This document shows positions 33,206 through 44,574 of a DNA stretch of 64,000 nucleotides, one piece after another. The translations under genes and the position numbers were made by a program. Source of the DNA: Hetaerina americana (lineage: Eukaryota > Arthropoda > Insecta > Odonata > Calopterygidae); assembly GCA_022747635.1 (NCBI GenBank), contig JAKTNV010000006.1, positions 67,170,590 through 67,234,589 on the forward strand. Reading direction: 5' to 3'. A model generated the notes under the pieces. The model made no database searches, had not been told where the DNA came from, and worked only from the letters and a program-made list of their open reading frames with translations. Every line of letters begins with the position of its first letter. Position 1 is the first letter of the stretch.

Positions 33206-34420
33206 TTAAATAAACCTTTGCTTAAATAATGTTTTCTCTTGCCAATATTCATCGTTACTAGTGAATTTATGAAATACTGAAACAAAAATAACATAAACAG
33301 CCAAAATTTAAACAGGCCAAAAGAAGAAGAATGGTAATAAACTCTTTGGGTCTTAACAATTTTTTGTTACGAAGGAGTTCAGCTGGTCATCAATTTCCTA
33401 TTGAATTGATTGAAAGCTAAATGCCATTCAGTTCTAATTATGAGGTAAATAAATTTTTTTCTAAAGTTTATAAGTTAAAATATAAATAAGAAAGAAAGAT
33501 TTTTTAATTTTCGTCAATTTTAATTCTCATGTGTTATAAATAGAGTTCTTAACTATTACACCGTCCATGCAGTTCCCTTAACCACTGTAAGCTCCTTCTT
33601 TCAAATATTAGAGAAATTTTTCTTAGATAGTACTTTGGTCTGCCTCTTGTTGCGTTACTGAATCTGTTCCTTCTTTATGACTTTATATCTTGGCATATTT
33701 CAAACTGGTGTTATCTTAACATTTGCATTTCATTCTAAAGAGGACTCAGAAAAACGTTATAATAATAATGTTAGCGCCGTCTTTATTGGTACATATTCAA
33801 ATAATGCCCTCGAACGTGCTTTTGTATTTTATTAAGCTTTAAACACTTCCGTCGCCTTTTAAGACTTCGCTCGCTTAAATTTGATAATTGCTGATGTTAT
33901 TTTTCCTCAATGAAATATTTTTGATAAAAATCAAATATTTCTTATAAGCCATATTGCCTTGAAAATCCAGGGAAAAATAAAATATATAATCAGCAATGAA
34001 GTAACATACAATTATTTGACTTTTCTTCCAAAACTCTGTGCAATCGGTTATGAGCATTTTTATTTGTACCTGAGATGTTTCATTTTGAAAAATAGGCCCA
34101 GTAAATCATTTACTTTTCAATAAATATTCTCTTTATTACATTGGACTGAAAATTTTCTGGTCGGGGGTTTTGATCAAACGGAATGGAGCACTTGCATACA
34201 GAATATTGTCTGACTATCAAATAATGACTTTGGTGTCACGCTACTGAATGCACACTGTTTGAAATCAAATGATTAACTCGTGCTATGGACGCAGAGCCTT
34301 GAGGGTGGGTGGCTTGGCGTTGGGTAATGACTTTGAACGTTTGATTGGTCAAAACGTATTGGATTACTGTTACGCCAGACTCAGGGCGGTATTTAGGAGA
34401 TGATTAATAGGAGGGGGACG
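33206..34420. other. AT-rich sequence, nothing recognised
   Basis: No motif seen. Confidence 0.45.
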
Positions 34421-34429
34421 AGTGAAGTT

Positions 34430-35110
34430 GCCAAATGCTCTTCCCCCCGTTTCCCTCAACCCCCTCCTTACCGTATCCCCAACGTATTTATCTCCCCGTT
34501 TCCTATTCAACGCGGTATGTTACACGACCGAGACTGCTTAAAGGGGTTTGGTGGCCCCCTCGCCGACCGGGGTCCGACTCCGGGCAAATTAAATCCTCCA
34601 ACGCCGCACTTGATATCGAATGTGACGTGGATATTCCCTGTGAAAACGCACCCGGCATCCGACCTTCCCCCCTCCCGAAGAACCCCCAGCTCGAACCCGT
34701 CTCTTCCTCTTTCGACTCCGATCCCTTGGGATAAGTCTATCCCCCTCCCCCATTTGAACGTGATGGGAGGACGGATGGGAGACTTTTGGCCGCAGTGTGG
34801 GGGTGTGGTGTGGAGGAGGAAGGGGGAAAGAGTGAGGAGAGTGGGGGCGTTCGATGGGAAAGGGGGGATGAGGGGAAGGAGGGAGAGTTTGGGGGAAAAG
34901 GGGGCGTCTCCACTTGCGAGCATAAGGCATCCGAAACTTTTTATTTTTTCCGGGTCGGACTGAGGACAAGGTGGCTGTTGGGATACGAAACTAGAAGAGG
35001 TTGTGGGAAGGGATCGGGGGAGGTTACCTTAGTAGGGGTTCCCGGTGGAGAATCAGTAATTCGGGGAGCAGGATGGCTGGTTTTTGAGATTGTGAGGGAC
35101 AGAGCGGAGA
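34430..35110. other. GC-rich island, C-rich then G-rich
   Basis: The plus strand is pyrimidine/C-rich to about 34760 and purine/G-rich from about 34765 to 35110. ORFs of 138 to 187 codons overlap on both strands in several frames, the pattern of stop-poor composition rather than a gene. Confidence 0.55.
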
Positions 35111-35226
35111 GTATGAGATGTTTTCGAGAGAGAATCTGGTTCGGGGAATTTCTGTTGGGACGAAATAAAGAGTCTTTACGCATGGAAGAAAATCGACGAT
35201 CTCTCACTGCGAAGCGGCCCTGTTGA

Positions 35227-36455
35227 ATTTAGGATCGATAAATTACCTCCGATAATATAGGAAACATATCTACTTATTTGTGACTTTCCGCCGCGTCAAA
35301 AGGATATTTATGATTCTATATGCTTGTCTTTAGTGACTGATTATAACTCTGGCAGTATGAAAATACAAATTGAAATCTTGGTAGGCATTACTATATCAAT
35401 CTAAAATTGATTGTCAGGGGTTTTCATGATGTAGTCGTGTTAGTTATTAAATAGTACCAGTGTATTAACACAATTTTTATTTCTATCCAAAAAAGACCTG
35501 ATATATCTGTGTATATTTAATTTTAGAAAATGATAGATAAAGTAACTACTGCCTAGTGCTTAGTACGCTTCCGCCTGTGGGAAATTTGAGGAAATGGACT
35601 GGAATGTGTTCATCTACCAACATAGCTGCAATTGTGTAACATGCAGATTCAGTTAAAATCACATGAGGTGCGCTGTATGACTGACATGGACACTGTATCT
35701 TGCTTTTACATTAAACTTTCGAAAGGAGCGTACGATGGACTTCAACTTTTCCACACAAATTGATATTTTCTGATTAGATTAAAATTTATCAACATATTTT
35801 TCCATAAAGAAAGGCGGATGGAAAATCTCACGTTCACCAAAGAATTCAGACATTGTTTAGCCGATATTTTTGTGCCCTAATTACAGTTGACGTGTGATTT
35901 TATAATGATTTCATTCAAGATAACTCATTGATTCAGAGGTTACTTCGTGGAATATTGTCTCATTCATGATAAAGGGGAAAATGCAACATGCGACAATTAC
36001 ACGAGAAATTTTATTTTTTGGTATCAATCGGACTAAAAACATATCGTGTGGGAGTATACGAAGTTTCATTTCTCTTTTCCAAATGAACTTTCTGGCATTA
36101 GAGTAGTTAGTCTATTAATGGTGACCCTCTCAACCTCAAGGGCTACTCGAGACTCATATTTCCATTTCCAATGTGCTCACTTTATTTTTCGCTGTTTCCA
36201 ATTTATCGCATTCAGCTGAACAGCATAATATTATTAGACAGTGCCATTTCCGGATGGAATATAAACCCCAAACCTTTGGGTTGAACATCAAATGAATTAC
36301 CTACTGGTTTGGAAACGGATATTTTACTTTCCCTACTATCTATTAGATATCAAACTAAATTCCCACACCGAATCTTAATCTGTCTAGAATCTCAGTTTCA
36401 TGAAAATGCTATTCGATTTGTAGGCCCTACGTTCCTATTTTTTTGCGGTTTCCCA
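35227..36455. other. AT-rich sequence, nothing recognised
   Basis: No motif seen. Confidence 0.45.
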
Positions 36456-37220
36456 TTCAACCCCTTCACTACACTCTCTCTCCTGTCCCTCGACACCCTT
36501 CTTCTTCGAGGGTCTCGGCTTACTGGTCAACCTCAGCAACTGACCATCTCCACTCCCTACCCCCAGTTTCAGTCCTCTTCAAGTATGGCGCCTTGAGGTA
36601 GGAAACCCATTCAACCGCAGATTTTCCTTCCCCCCTTCATTCGAAAGTCCGGCCAAACCAAACTCTCCCCTGTTCCCCAATCCCCACTCCTCCTCTACAA
36701 CACAGGGGAGAGAAGCGGGTTCATTTGTTGGGCCAACAATGGCTTTCTCCTTCACACTCTTCCTCACCCGTCTGGTTCAAAAACACAACTCGCTCGCTCG
36801 CCCTAACCCCGGGGAGAGGCTTACCTTACCCCCCAGCCTCCCCCACCTCCCCCTTTCCTCACCCCTTCCGAGCGAATGTCATCTCGTGAACAGTGGCGAA
36901 GAGAGAATGGAAATCCTCTCGACCCATTGATGAGAAGAAATAACTTCTCCGCGCGGGCCTTGTGGTAAATACCCTCTCGTGGATCTGGGTTGAGGCTCCG
37001 GGGAAGGAGAGGGCACAAGAGCAGTGGTCGTGGAGTGGAAATGGCCGAAGTGAGAGGGAGGGGGAGGTGTCCCGTCACCACCCCCCCCTGAGGTGCATAA
37101 TGGCACGGGCCGGGCGGCGATGGCCTTGTATCTGGTCCCGAGAATGCAGAGGATTTGGAGCGGGGGATGTGAGGAGGCGGCGGGAAGGGGCGGGAGGGAT
37201 TTCTGAAGGGTCATCGAAGC
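36456..37220. other. GC-rich island, C-rich then G-rich
   Basis: C-rich on the plus strand to about 36885, mixed around 36900-36960, then G-rich from about 36975 to 37215. Overlapping ORFs on both strands carry no motif. Confidence 0.55.
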
Positions 37221-38004
37221 GGAGCGTGACGGGAGGAAATCTTATTTTTCGGTGTTAATGGGCATGTCAGTCAGAGGCGAGCAAATACAAAGCAAACTGC
37301 GTCCGTCGTTCGAAAATACTGACTCGCGAACACAGCGCTGGAGATGATTTTTTTCGAATTAGGGATGTAAATACCGAAGTAAGGGGAAATTTATGAAATT
37401 GTGCACACTTTTTGCGATAGTCTAAATATTCTTTCAGCAGCCTTTTGATGAGGGCAAGCGTAGCAGCATATCAAACTGAAGAAAAAGAATTGGAATTCAT
37501 GATTATTAGCCTACCAAATTGCATTCTACCTGGTAGGTTTTCGATGGATCCCGGCATTACAAACTAATTTGCATGTAAGCCTTGATTAATATGAAAACAT
37601 ATTCTAGAAATGTATACTGAATATGACAGTAACTCGCTGGTACTAACGATGTGTGAGGGAAATGCTCTTATTTGAAATATTGAAGAAAGTAAATATTGGC
37701 ACTACATAAGTACTACAAAAACTACATTTTTTAGATGGTTCATCTTTGAACGAATGAATATTGTTACCCTTAGAAATTGCATCGTTGTCATGAAACGGGA
37801 ACGATTTGCATTTAAAACATTGCGTGAAATTATCACTTTCATTGGCATTTTTGGCCGGAGCACAGTAAATTATGTGAGATGGTCTTCAACTTAATCCAAT
37901 GAAGTTGAATGAGCTGGACGGAATAAGAATAACTCAGCTCTTATCTACTCATGTTGTGCACTAGTCAAAGAACGGGTAGATAATTAACATTGCTTTTCGG
38001 ATTT
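37221..38004. other. AT-rich sequence, nothing recognised
   Basis: No motif seen. Confidence 0.45.
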
Positions 38005-38265
38005 GTCTATGCAATATAAGTGTGCTAAGCTGGTTCGGTCATTTTGAGAGAATGGATGATGGTCGAATTACCAAATGTATTTGGGAAGAAAACATTATTG
38101 GAGGTTGGTTATACGAGTACATGTGGTCACAGATACACGCAAGACAAGTAATATTGTAAGACTCAGGAAAAGAAGAGCATGCACAGAACAATATGCGATT
38201 GATTGTGGCAGAGCCGAAAGAAGGGAGCAAGGACACGGCAGGACGCAGAAGAATTCATGTCAAGT
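38005..38265 (+). pseudogene. Possible LINE ORF C-terminal fragment
   Basis: One frame reads WFGHFERMDDGRITKCIWEE, resembling the W-x-GH-x-x-RM...RI-x-K segment at the C-terminus of RTE-like and related LINE proteins. The rest of the open frame has no clear match. Short, so uncertain. Confidence 0.4.
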
Positions 38266-38504
38266 TTAATAATTAGACTGCTTCGTAAAATAACTTAAAA
38301 TTGGTTTCTTTTAATTTTCCCATCCCGAGATGGAATAGCGTGGAGGGTGTGTTTGTTAACAGGGGAACGAGCTTTGACTTTTATGTCGCGATATGAAAAA
38401 AATATGCTATTGTCTGAAACCAACGCAGGTTTTGAAATAAATTTCTACTGCAACTAGCGTTTATGGGAGTCATATTTCTTCTTACGTTTACTCCTCCTTT
38501 ACTC

Positions 38505-39210
38505 CTACATACATTAGTCTCCTACATACATTAGTCGCTTGGATCATGCATATAAAATTCGGGAAATAGATGCCAGAACTAGCCGACTCAAGGACTCCTT
38601 CTTCCCACGGACAATACGGGATAGCAACTGCCGGGTTATAGATAGCAAAAATTCCACTTGCCACCCTCAGCGTCTAAAAAATAATTAGTTGTATTTAAAT
38701 GCATGCTCTTCCACTAACCTTATGTGTTTTGCTATAATAAGCCATTCTTTCCGAATGACTTAATTCATGTTCTGTTCATCTGTTTTTAAGTTTCCCTTTC
38801 AATCCCTCGTCCCTCTCCGCGGGGGCAAATTCCTGCTACCTGCAACGTTGGGTCGCATTCCCTGCCATTTAGAGACTCTTTGGGGGTAGAGTGTTTCGTG
38901 GTGCATTTTCATGTGGTAGTGATGTTTCAATTTCTTGCTTGTTGTGTCCTGGCTTCCGTGTTGTAGGATGTCTTTCGTGCTGCATCATGGGGTGCAGTTT
39001 TTAGTTGTTTTGCGGTATATGTGTTTGCATGAGTATTGGATGAAGGGATTTTTGCATGAGTGTGTGCGCTGCTGTGGGTGTAATTTTCCGTGTTGTTTTT
39101 TTTGCATGTGGTATTTTTCTTTTTTACGGTTGGTGACCTAACACCCCCCGCCACACGCCCTTGCGGCGGCTTGCGGGGTATTATGTAGATGTAGATGTAG
39201 ATGTAGATGT
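38505..39210 (+). mobile_element. 5'-truncated CR1/Jockey-like LINE, young copy 2
   Basis: It begins at CCTACATACATTAGTCGCTT, within the last 60 codons of the LINE protein, and continues through DARTSRLKDSFFPRTIRDSN to the same stop. The 3' UTR, hairpin (outer stem CCCCGC 39146-39151 with GCGGGG 39173-39178) and about four ATGTAG units match 25214-25990 almost base for base in the opposite orientation. The first 17 bases appear twice at the 5' junction. Confidence 0.92.
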
Positions 39211-40320
39211 ACTCTACGAAAAGATTTCAGGCAAAAAAGTACACATTGTTGTAAAAGACTGAGTTAAATTCTGTCTTTTATAATCATGTCTTCCTTCCTT
39301 ATTTCTTTATATAGAATATATCGGTAAAATTTCTGTTCTTCAGAGATAAAAACTAATAATCGTACTTTTTAAACATTTTTCGGTATGGAAACGGAGATGA
39401 ACTTTCGTAAATGTATCGATGTCAATGAATATTTCCAGCCTCGCACTTTTAAGACAACGAGTACTCAGAAAAATTGTTATCTAAGTTACTTACCAGACGT
39501 AACCGTCTGAGTTAGTCTGGTGAAGCGCCCACTTGCCGTCCCCAAGGGTGTGAGTCCAGCCTCGGGAATAGACGTCGTGAACAATATGCCAATCCTGATT
39601 GCGACTGACCCCTTATTGGGATTAGTGAGTCACAAGGATTACCGGAGGCGTCGCGAAGCAAAACTCAAAACGTATCAATGAACTGAAGCAGCAAATACGT
39701 ACTTCATCAACTCTTAGGTACCAACTTAGGCGTTCTTATCTAGTCACGGAGTTTTACAAGATTACAGTTATGGGGGTTCACTAATAAAAATTTATTATTA
39801 GCCAATTATGGTCACAATCTTTCTTTATGAATAAATGCGTGTTAAAAATGAGAAAGTTACTTTAGAAACATTGTGGTCGTCAGTTGTAATAACTTAGATT
39901 GATATGACAACATTTTAAATGTTTATATGCGTTCAAAATGGCTAGTTAGTCCAGTTGGAAGAGGGAGTTTCTTTATCGAATACGTACCCGATGCTCTCCT
40001 TTTAAGTTAGTGTTTATTGGCGGTGCATGGCGCCAAACGATATTGTAGTTTGAACTACCGGGTTAAATAAGAGAGATGCGCACCGTCACAAAAAAGTGTA
40101 AGTACTTGTTCTTCTCTCGTACGATACGCACTCAACACCAAATCTAACCTAATCAACCGAATATAATTACTTTAAGATCAAAATTCAATGAGTTATTCTA
40201 GCATACCAATTCTTGCATGATGTATATGACCATACAAGTGTGAATGTAAACAAGTATTTTTTTTTAAATTAGCTAATATATATTGAAATAAAAGTTTAAA
40301 CTAAGATTTCTACACATATG
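39211..40320. other. AT-rich sequence, possible tRNA-like remnants
   Basis: TAGTCTGGTGAAGCGCCC followed by GGTGTGAGTCCAG (about 39513-39560) has the order and spacing of an A and B box and may be another SINE family. A second weaker candidate starts near 39950 (TAGTCCAGTTGGAAGAGG). Neither is confirmed by another copy here. Confidence 0.35.
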
Positions 40321-40324
40321 GCTG

Positions 40325-40397
40325 GTTCCCTAACATCCATCGCAACACTACCTTGCGGCGGTTTGTAGGGTAATGCGCATACTCGTAAGCATGTATG
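40325..40397 (+). mobile_element. CR1/Jockey-like LINE 3' end, old copy
   Basis: CAACACTACCTTGCGGCGGT, TTGTAGGGTAATGCG and a degenerate AGCATGTATGTA tail match the family hairpin and tail in order. It adjoins the mariner insertion. Confidence 0.55.
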
Positions 40398-40399
40398 TA

Positions 40400-41152
40400 C
40401 GAGGGTCATCCGGAAAGTAGTACCCGTTCGTGAAATAAAGACACAAAAGTAAATATTAACAAACATAAAAAATTTTATTTGAAAGAGGATACTTTAAACT
40501 ACTTCTCAACATAATCTCCAAGCAAATTAAGGCATTTGTCATAACGTGTGACAAGTTTCTGTATTCCTGCTGCATAGTCCTTCGCCGCCAGCTCATTGAG
40601 ATACGCGAGGGATCCATCTTGCACAAATTTTTGCATAATGCAGATGGTGTTTAACAATTTCATGAACAATTGTTCGAGAAACATTGGGAAAATGCTCACA
40701 GATGTCATCAATTGTGACGCGCCGATCGTTCCTCACGAATTCGTCAACTGAGCTCACCAGTTGGTCTGTAATGACAGACGGTCTCCCCGAACGCTCATCG
40801 TCGTGTGTGTTCCCCCTCCCCATGTTGAAGTTGCGACACCACCGCCGAACAGACGACTCGTCCATTACATTGTCTCCATACACCTCCTTTAATTGGCGAT
40901 GAATATCACATGGGCGAACGTTTCTTGCATTGAGGAATTTAATCACTGCCCTCACTTCACAACTGGCGGCGTTCTCAATTTTTTTAAACATTGTAAACAA
41001 TCACAGAAACAACACAGGCAATGCTAGCGTCACGCAACTTGGCTCAGAGAAGGCAGACAAGCCACTGAAGCTATCTGACCTCGTCCAGCGGCTACTCGCG
41101 TCGTCAGCACTTCATGCGGCACGAACGGGTACTACTTTCCGGATGACCCTCG
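40400..41152 (-). mobile_element. Internally deleted mariner element, copy 2
   Basis: 753 bp, the same length as copy 1 and nearly identical, in inverted orientation. Termini read CGAGGGTCATCCGG inward at both ends. A TA dinucleotide lies at 40398-40399 and 41153-41154, the target duplication expected of mariner. It carries the same loss of the catalytic core. Confidence 0.95.
40593..41000 (-). CDS. Truncated mariner transposase, DNA-binding domain only
   Basis: 135 codons, differing from the ORF at 2205-2612 by one residue (Ile for Val in the CARWVPR motif, from one base change). It holds both helix-turn-helix regions and the GRPS linker but none of the catalytic aspartates. The C-terminal tail is out of frame at about 40499-40611. 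That two copies keep the frame open may reflect recent transposition rather than selection, because the whole elements are equally similar. Confidence 0.75.
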   Translation of the reverse strand: MFTMFKKIENAASCEVRAVIKFLNARNVRPCDIHRQLKEVYGDNVMDESSVRRWCRNFNMGRGNTHDDERSGRPSVITDQLVSSVDEFVRNDRRVTIDDICEHFPNVSRTIVHEIVKHHLHYAKICARWIPRVSQ

Positions 41153-41154
41153 TA

Positions 41155-41650
41155 GATACCTCACGTGTCATGTCAATCGAAACATTAAGAAACATGACGG
41201 TAAGTCTTTGAATTAAATCTTTTATTCAAGAGTTTAACGTTTTTATGCCTTCAAGATAGCAAAAATGTACAGATGCGGTCAGACAATCACTTTATATTTT
41301 TTTTAGCTATTTTAATATTTTTTACTGATAACTGATCTCGTGGAAATAATTTGAGATCTATGGTGCTCATATGTTCGTATCCTTCACCAATGCTTTCTAG
41401 TGTACGATACGAGGAAGTGCTCCAAGAAGTTATAAGCGATGGTCAAGGTAATCCCTGGCACTGAGGCGAGAGATAGCTGGACGATCCTCGTCCACTTTTT
41501 GCTGTGTTCAAGATGCACATTTGGACTGCGCAGCTCGCTGGAGAAATCACACGGGAGAGATCGTCTCAAGGTAGTTGATATCTTGGTTTTCTGGCACCGG
41601 GGATTAATCCAACATGTTTTACTTTGCTAGGAAACTATGCATTAACCAAT
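41155..41650. other. AT-rich sequence, nothing recognised
   Basis: No motif seen. Confidence 0.45.
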
Positions 41651-41653
41651 AAA

Positions 41654-41886
41654 GCCACAGTTATCAACCCAAAGGCGGTTGAATAGATGAATGTAGAGCT
41701 CACCTAGCACTAAGCCCTATGGCGTGAGAAATTCACACATCGGAGTATGGTGGTTCCTTCCCCCGTGTCGCCCATGGTTTTCTAATTCTGATTACCGAAA
41801 CATCACGCTTGTATGAAGCTTAGGGTGCTTATAACCCCTACGGTCAGTAGTCCAGCCTCCTACCCCCTGGGAAACCGCAATCCCCT
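41654..41886 (-). mobile_element. SINE B, diverged copy
   Basis: On the minus strand: a head with GGCTGGACTACTGACCGTAG, body landmarks AAAACCATGGGCGACACG, GTGTGAATTTCTCACGCC and GGGCTTAGTGCTAGGTGAGC, and the 3' hairpin as CAACCGCCTTTGGGTTGAT. The order matches the full copy at 7734. The B box is decayed. Confidence 0.75.
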
Positions 41887-42711
41887 GATATGAATTAATT
41901 ATCCAAATTGGAAAGTTACGTTTGCGCGCACTTTTGTTTTTATATTATTTATTTTAAATATTAGTATCTTGCCAATGAAAAAATCTTCCATAATGCCACA
42001 TTTTTAAAATTGAAAATGACTGCTATTTTCGAAAATTTAATATCATAAAATTTCATAATGACTATCGATGTTGTTATATCTGGTAATCGATAATAATAGT
42101 TCGATAATTTGAAAAATTACGAAATAATTTTGATAATTTGAAAACTAATGATAAATAAAATGATTCGGGGCTGTGAATTAAACTATGACTGCTTCCACTG
42201 CGCTATGGTTGTTGGGCCAAAATTCTAGTTATCAATGGCGTGGCGTTTATATATCCCATGTTACTGTTAATAACAGATGATTTTGCGAAAAGCCATTTAT
42301 TTGCTAACTACTGAATACGATACAAGGTACTATTTGAAACACAATAAATACGTTGTAAGCAATGTGCTGAGATTGATCTCATTGAGGTAGGAACTTAAAA
42401 AATATCAGCCTTTTGGGCTAGCTAGGTTCGATTGTGCTCCTACTATCATCAGTTTTGCAAGTGGTAAAACGGGCCACCAGTCTAGTTGTATCCACCTCTA
42501 TGAACTCATAGAACCTATCCAAATGCGTTTAGGGACTCTTCAAAAGAATTATTTTGACTTGCAACTATCACAGAATTATCACATTAGCAAAACTTGATCG
42601 CTAATTTACTTAGATTTTGATGTATTTAGGTGAATGGATTTTTATGTATTTATGGTAATTCTCATAATTTAAACTGTTTCATTTGGATTTTGAATATGGT
42701 GGACTCTATGC
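41887..42711. other. AT-rich sequence, nothing recognised
   Basis: Very AT-rich with several CGATA/TATCGAT words near 42070-42125. No element identified. Confidence 0.45.
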
Positions 42712-43020
42712 GTCTTGCCAAAAACTCTTAAGAGAATCAAAATATCAGTAAATTAGTGACAATTAAAAATTAATTAAACAAAGAAAACTTAACCTGCGAA
42801 AGATGTACACGATATTAACAGTTAAAGAGGACAGAAATAAAGACATTGAAAAAGAAAAAAAAATGATTGACCGCTAAAAAATAGATCCATGGTCCAAAAG
42901 TCTTGAACGAGACACAACGAAGTAATTATAAAAATAAAAGTTTCAATCACCAGATTACCACATTAATGATATGCGGCGTGCATTCGGGATCCGTGGGAGA
43001 AACCGTTAATCAAGGAAGTA
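42712..43020 (+). repeat. Direct repeat of about 310 bp, copy 1
   Basis: Matches 44268-44574 over its whole length with scattered differences. Shared landmarks include AATCAAAATATCAG, AGAGGACAGAAATAAAGACA, ATGGTCCAAAAGTCTTGAAC and GTATTCGGGATCCG (GCATTCGGGATCCG here). The last 55 bp are LINE coding sequence. Confidence 0.9.
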
Positions 43021-43595
43021 GATAATACTCAAAGGAATTTCGCTAGGTTAGTTAAAAATTGTGACGAGAAGAGAGTAAACGCCACGGCTATGCTGGAGGA
43101 TAGGTTGGGATTGATTCTCTAATAGAACAGGCGAGGCTTAAAATTTTAGTAAGGTACCGTACACCTGAGCTTTCTTGCGACAGAGTCAATTATTATGGCG
43201 CCAAACTGTGTCGGTAGATCCAACCTAAAATAAGAGAAACAGGCATTGTCCCAGACAGATTCAAATACTTGTTCTTCAATCTTAAAATACGCTAAAATTA
43301 CAAAATCGAACCTATGAGCCCGAATATGGTAGAATAAAGACTATAATAGGATGATTTAGTCAAGCTCAACAATTACTGAATGCCAAAAACAAATAAACAA
43401 AATCACTTGAGCAAATACATACATACATACACATACTTATGTATGCATTGGATTTTGTTTATTAGCTAATATTTATTAAGATCCATGTATTAGCTAATGT
43501 TTCTGAATAAATCGCTGAGGCCCAAACACTCCCAGCCACCCGCTTTTGCGGCGGTTGGCGGGGTATTGCGTAAGTGGATGTAGATAAAGATCTTC
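42960..43595 (+). pseudogene. Decayed CR1/Jockey-like LINE 3' end
   Basis: Frames recover YAACIRDPWEKPLIKEVDNT, QRNFARLVKNCDEK, ARLKILVRYRTPELSCDRVN and KIRETGIVPDRFKYLFF, each matching the open ORF at 25.7 kb in order. At the end come CAGCCACCCGCTTTTGCGGC, GGTTGGCGGGGTATTGCG and GTGGATGTAGATAAAG, the family hairpin and tail. Old, with stops. Confidence 0.8.
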
Positions 43596-44267
43596 AGAGC
43601 AGTAAGACTCGAGGAGCAGTAAGTCCTCTTCTCTGTTAAATTTAATGATATATTTGATGAAACTCTTTCCAATAAGGCTTTGCTAAGATAAACTTACCCT
43701 CATTCGGATCTCTGAGCGGAGGTAATCAGCTGACTGTGCTATAAAAACAATATATTGGGCCCTTGTTGTCAAATTATTTATATCTAGTGGCCGGCAATGT
43801 CCCATATCTTGCATTTACTTTAATTCTCATGCCGTTATATAGACAGCATCGTCATTATGACAATGTGAGGATAATTATCTGCCATCGAAATAACGATTCC
43901 TTAACAAACTTATATTGCCGTGGCCTTTACGAAAAAATATCAACATACTGAGATATTTCTTCATTACGCAAATGCCTATTTATAACGCGTTCATTACTAA
44001 TGTGGCGCGTACCGATTGGCCAATCCCTTTCTCTCCGCTCATTCAGTGCTCCCGTGTACATGAAGCGGCCCTTTCAAGAGACAAGTACGGGGAAGTTTTC
44101 GTTTTTAAAAGGGAAATCAAAAAGTATAAAATACTGATTGAAGACCTTGTTGAACTATTTCTCAAAATTCTGAAGTAATTCGGGAGAAAAAAAATATTAT
44201 TGGTATCCAATTACTTCTTTCAATGTAATTGACGGGTGCACCGACATTGCATGAATTAAATTTATTC
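43596..44267. other. AT-rich sequence, nothing recognised
   Basis: ORFs of 60 to 90 codons without motifs. Confidence 0.45.
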
Positions 44268-44574
44268 GTCTTGCCTCAAAATCTTTAAGTGAATCAAAAT
44301 ATCAGCCAATAAATGACAGTTAAAAATTAATTAAATTAAGAAAACTTAAACTACGAAAGATGGACATAAAATGACCAGTTTAAGAGGACAGAAATAAAGA
44401 CATTTAAAAAGGAAAAAAAATGATTGACCACCAAAAAATAGATACATGGTCCAAAAGTCTTGAACGAGACACAATGAAATAATTAAAAATAAAAGTTTCA
44501 ATATCCGTATTACCATATTCATGATATACGGCATGTATTCGGGATCCGCGGTAGAAACCGTTCATTAAGGTTTA
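44268..44574 (+). repeat. Direct repeat of about 310 bp, copy 2
   Basis: Second copy of 42712-43020, about 1.55 kb downstream and in the same orientation. It also ends in the LINE-derived segment (ACIRDPR then KPFIK), after which similarity stops abruptly. Confidence 0.9.

Noticed and set aside
34400..35226. Overlapping ORFs of 126-187 codons on both strands
   Set aside because: Stop codons are rare in skewed GC-rich sequence; no frame is favoured and no domain is visible.
38927..39154. 75-codon ORF antisense to the LINE 3' UTR, also present in the 25-kb copy
   Set aside because: Two recent copies of one element share any frame; this does not show coding function.
39183..39210. Telomere-like hexamer array (ATGTAG)n
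   Set aside because: It occurs at the 3' ends of LINE copies at several positions, so it is an element tail and not telomeric.
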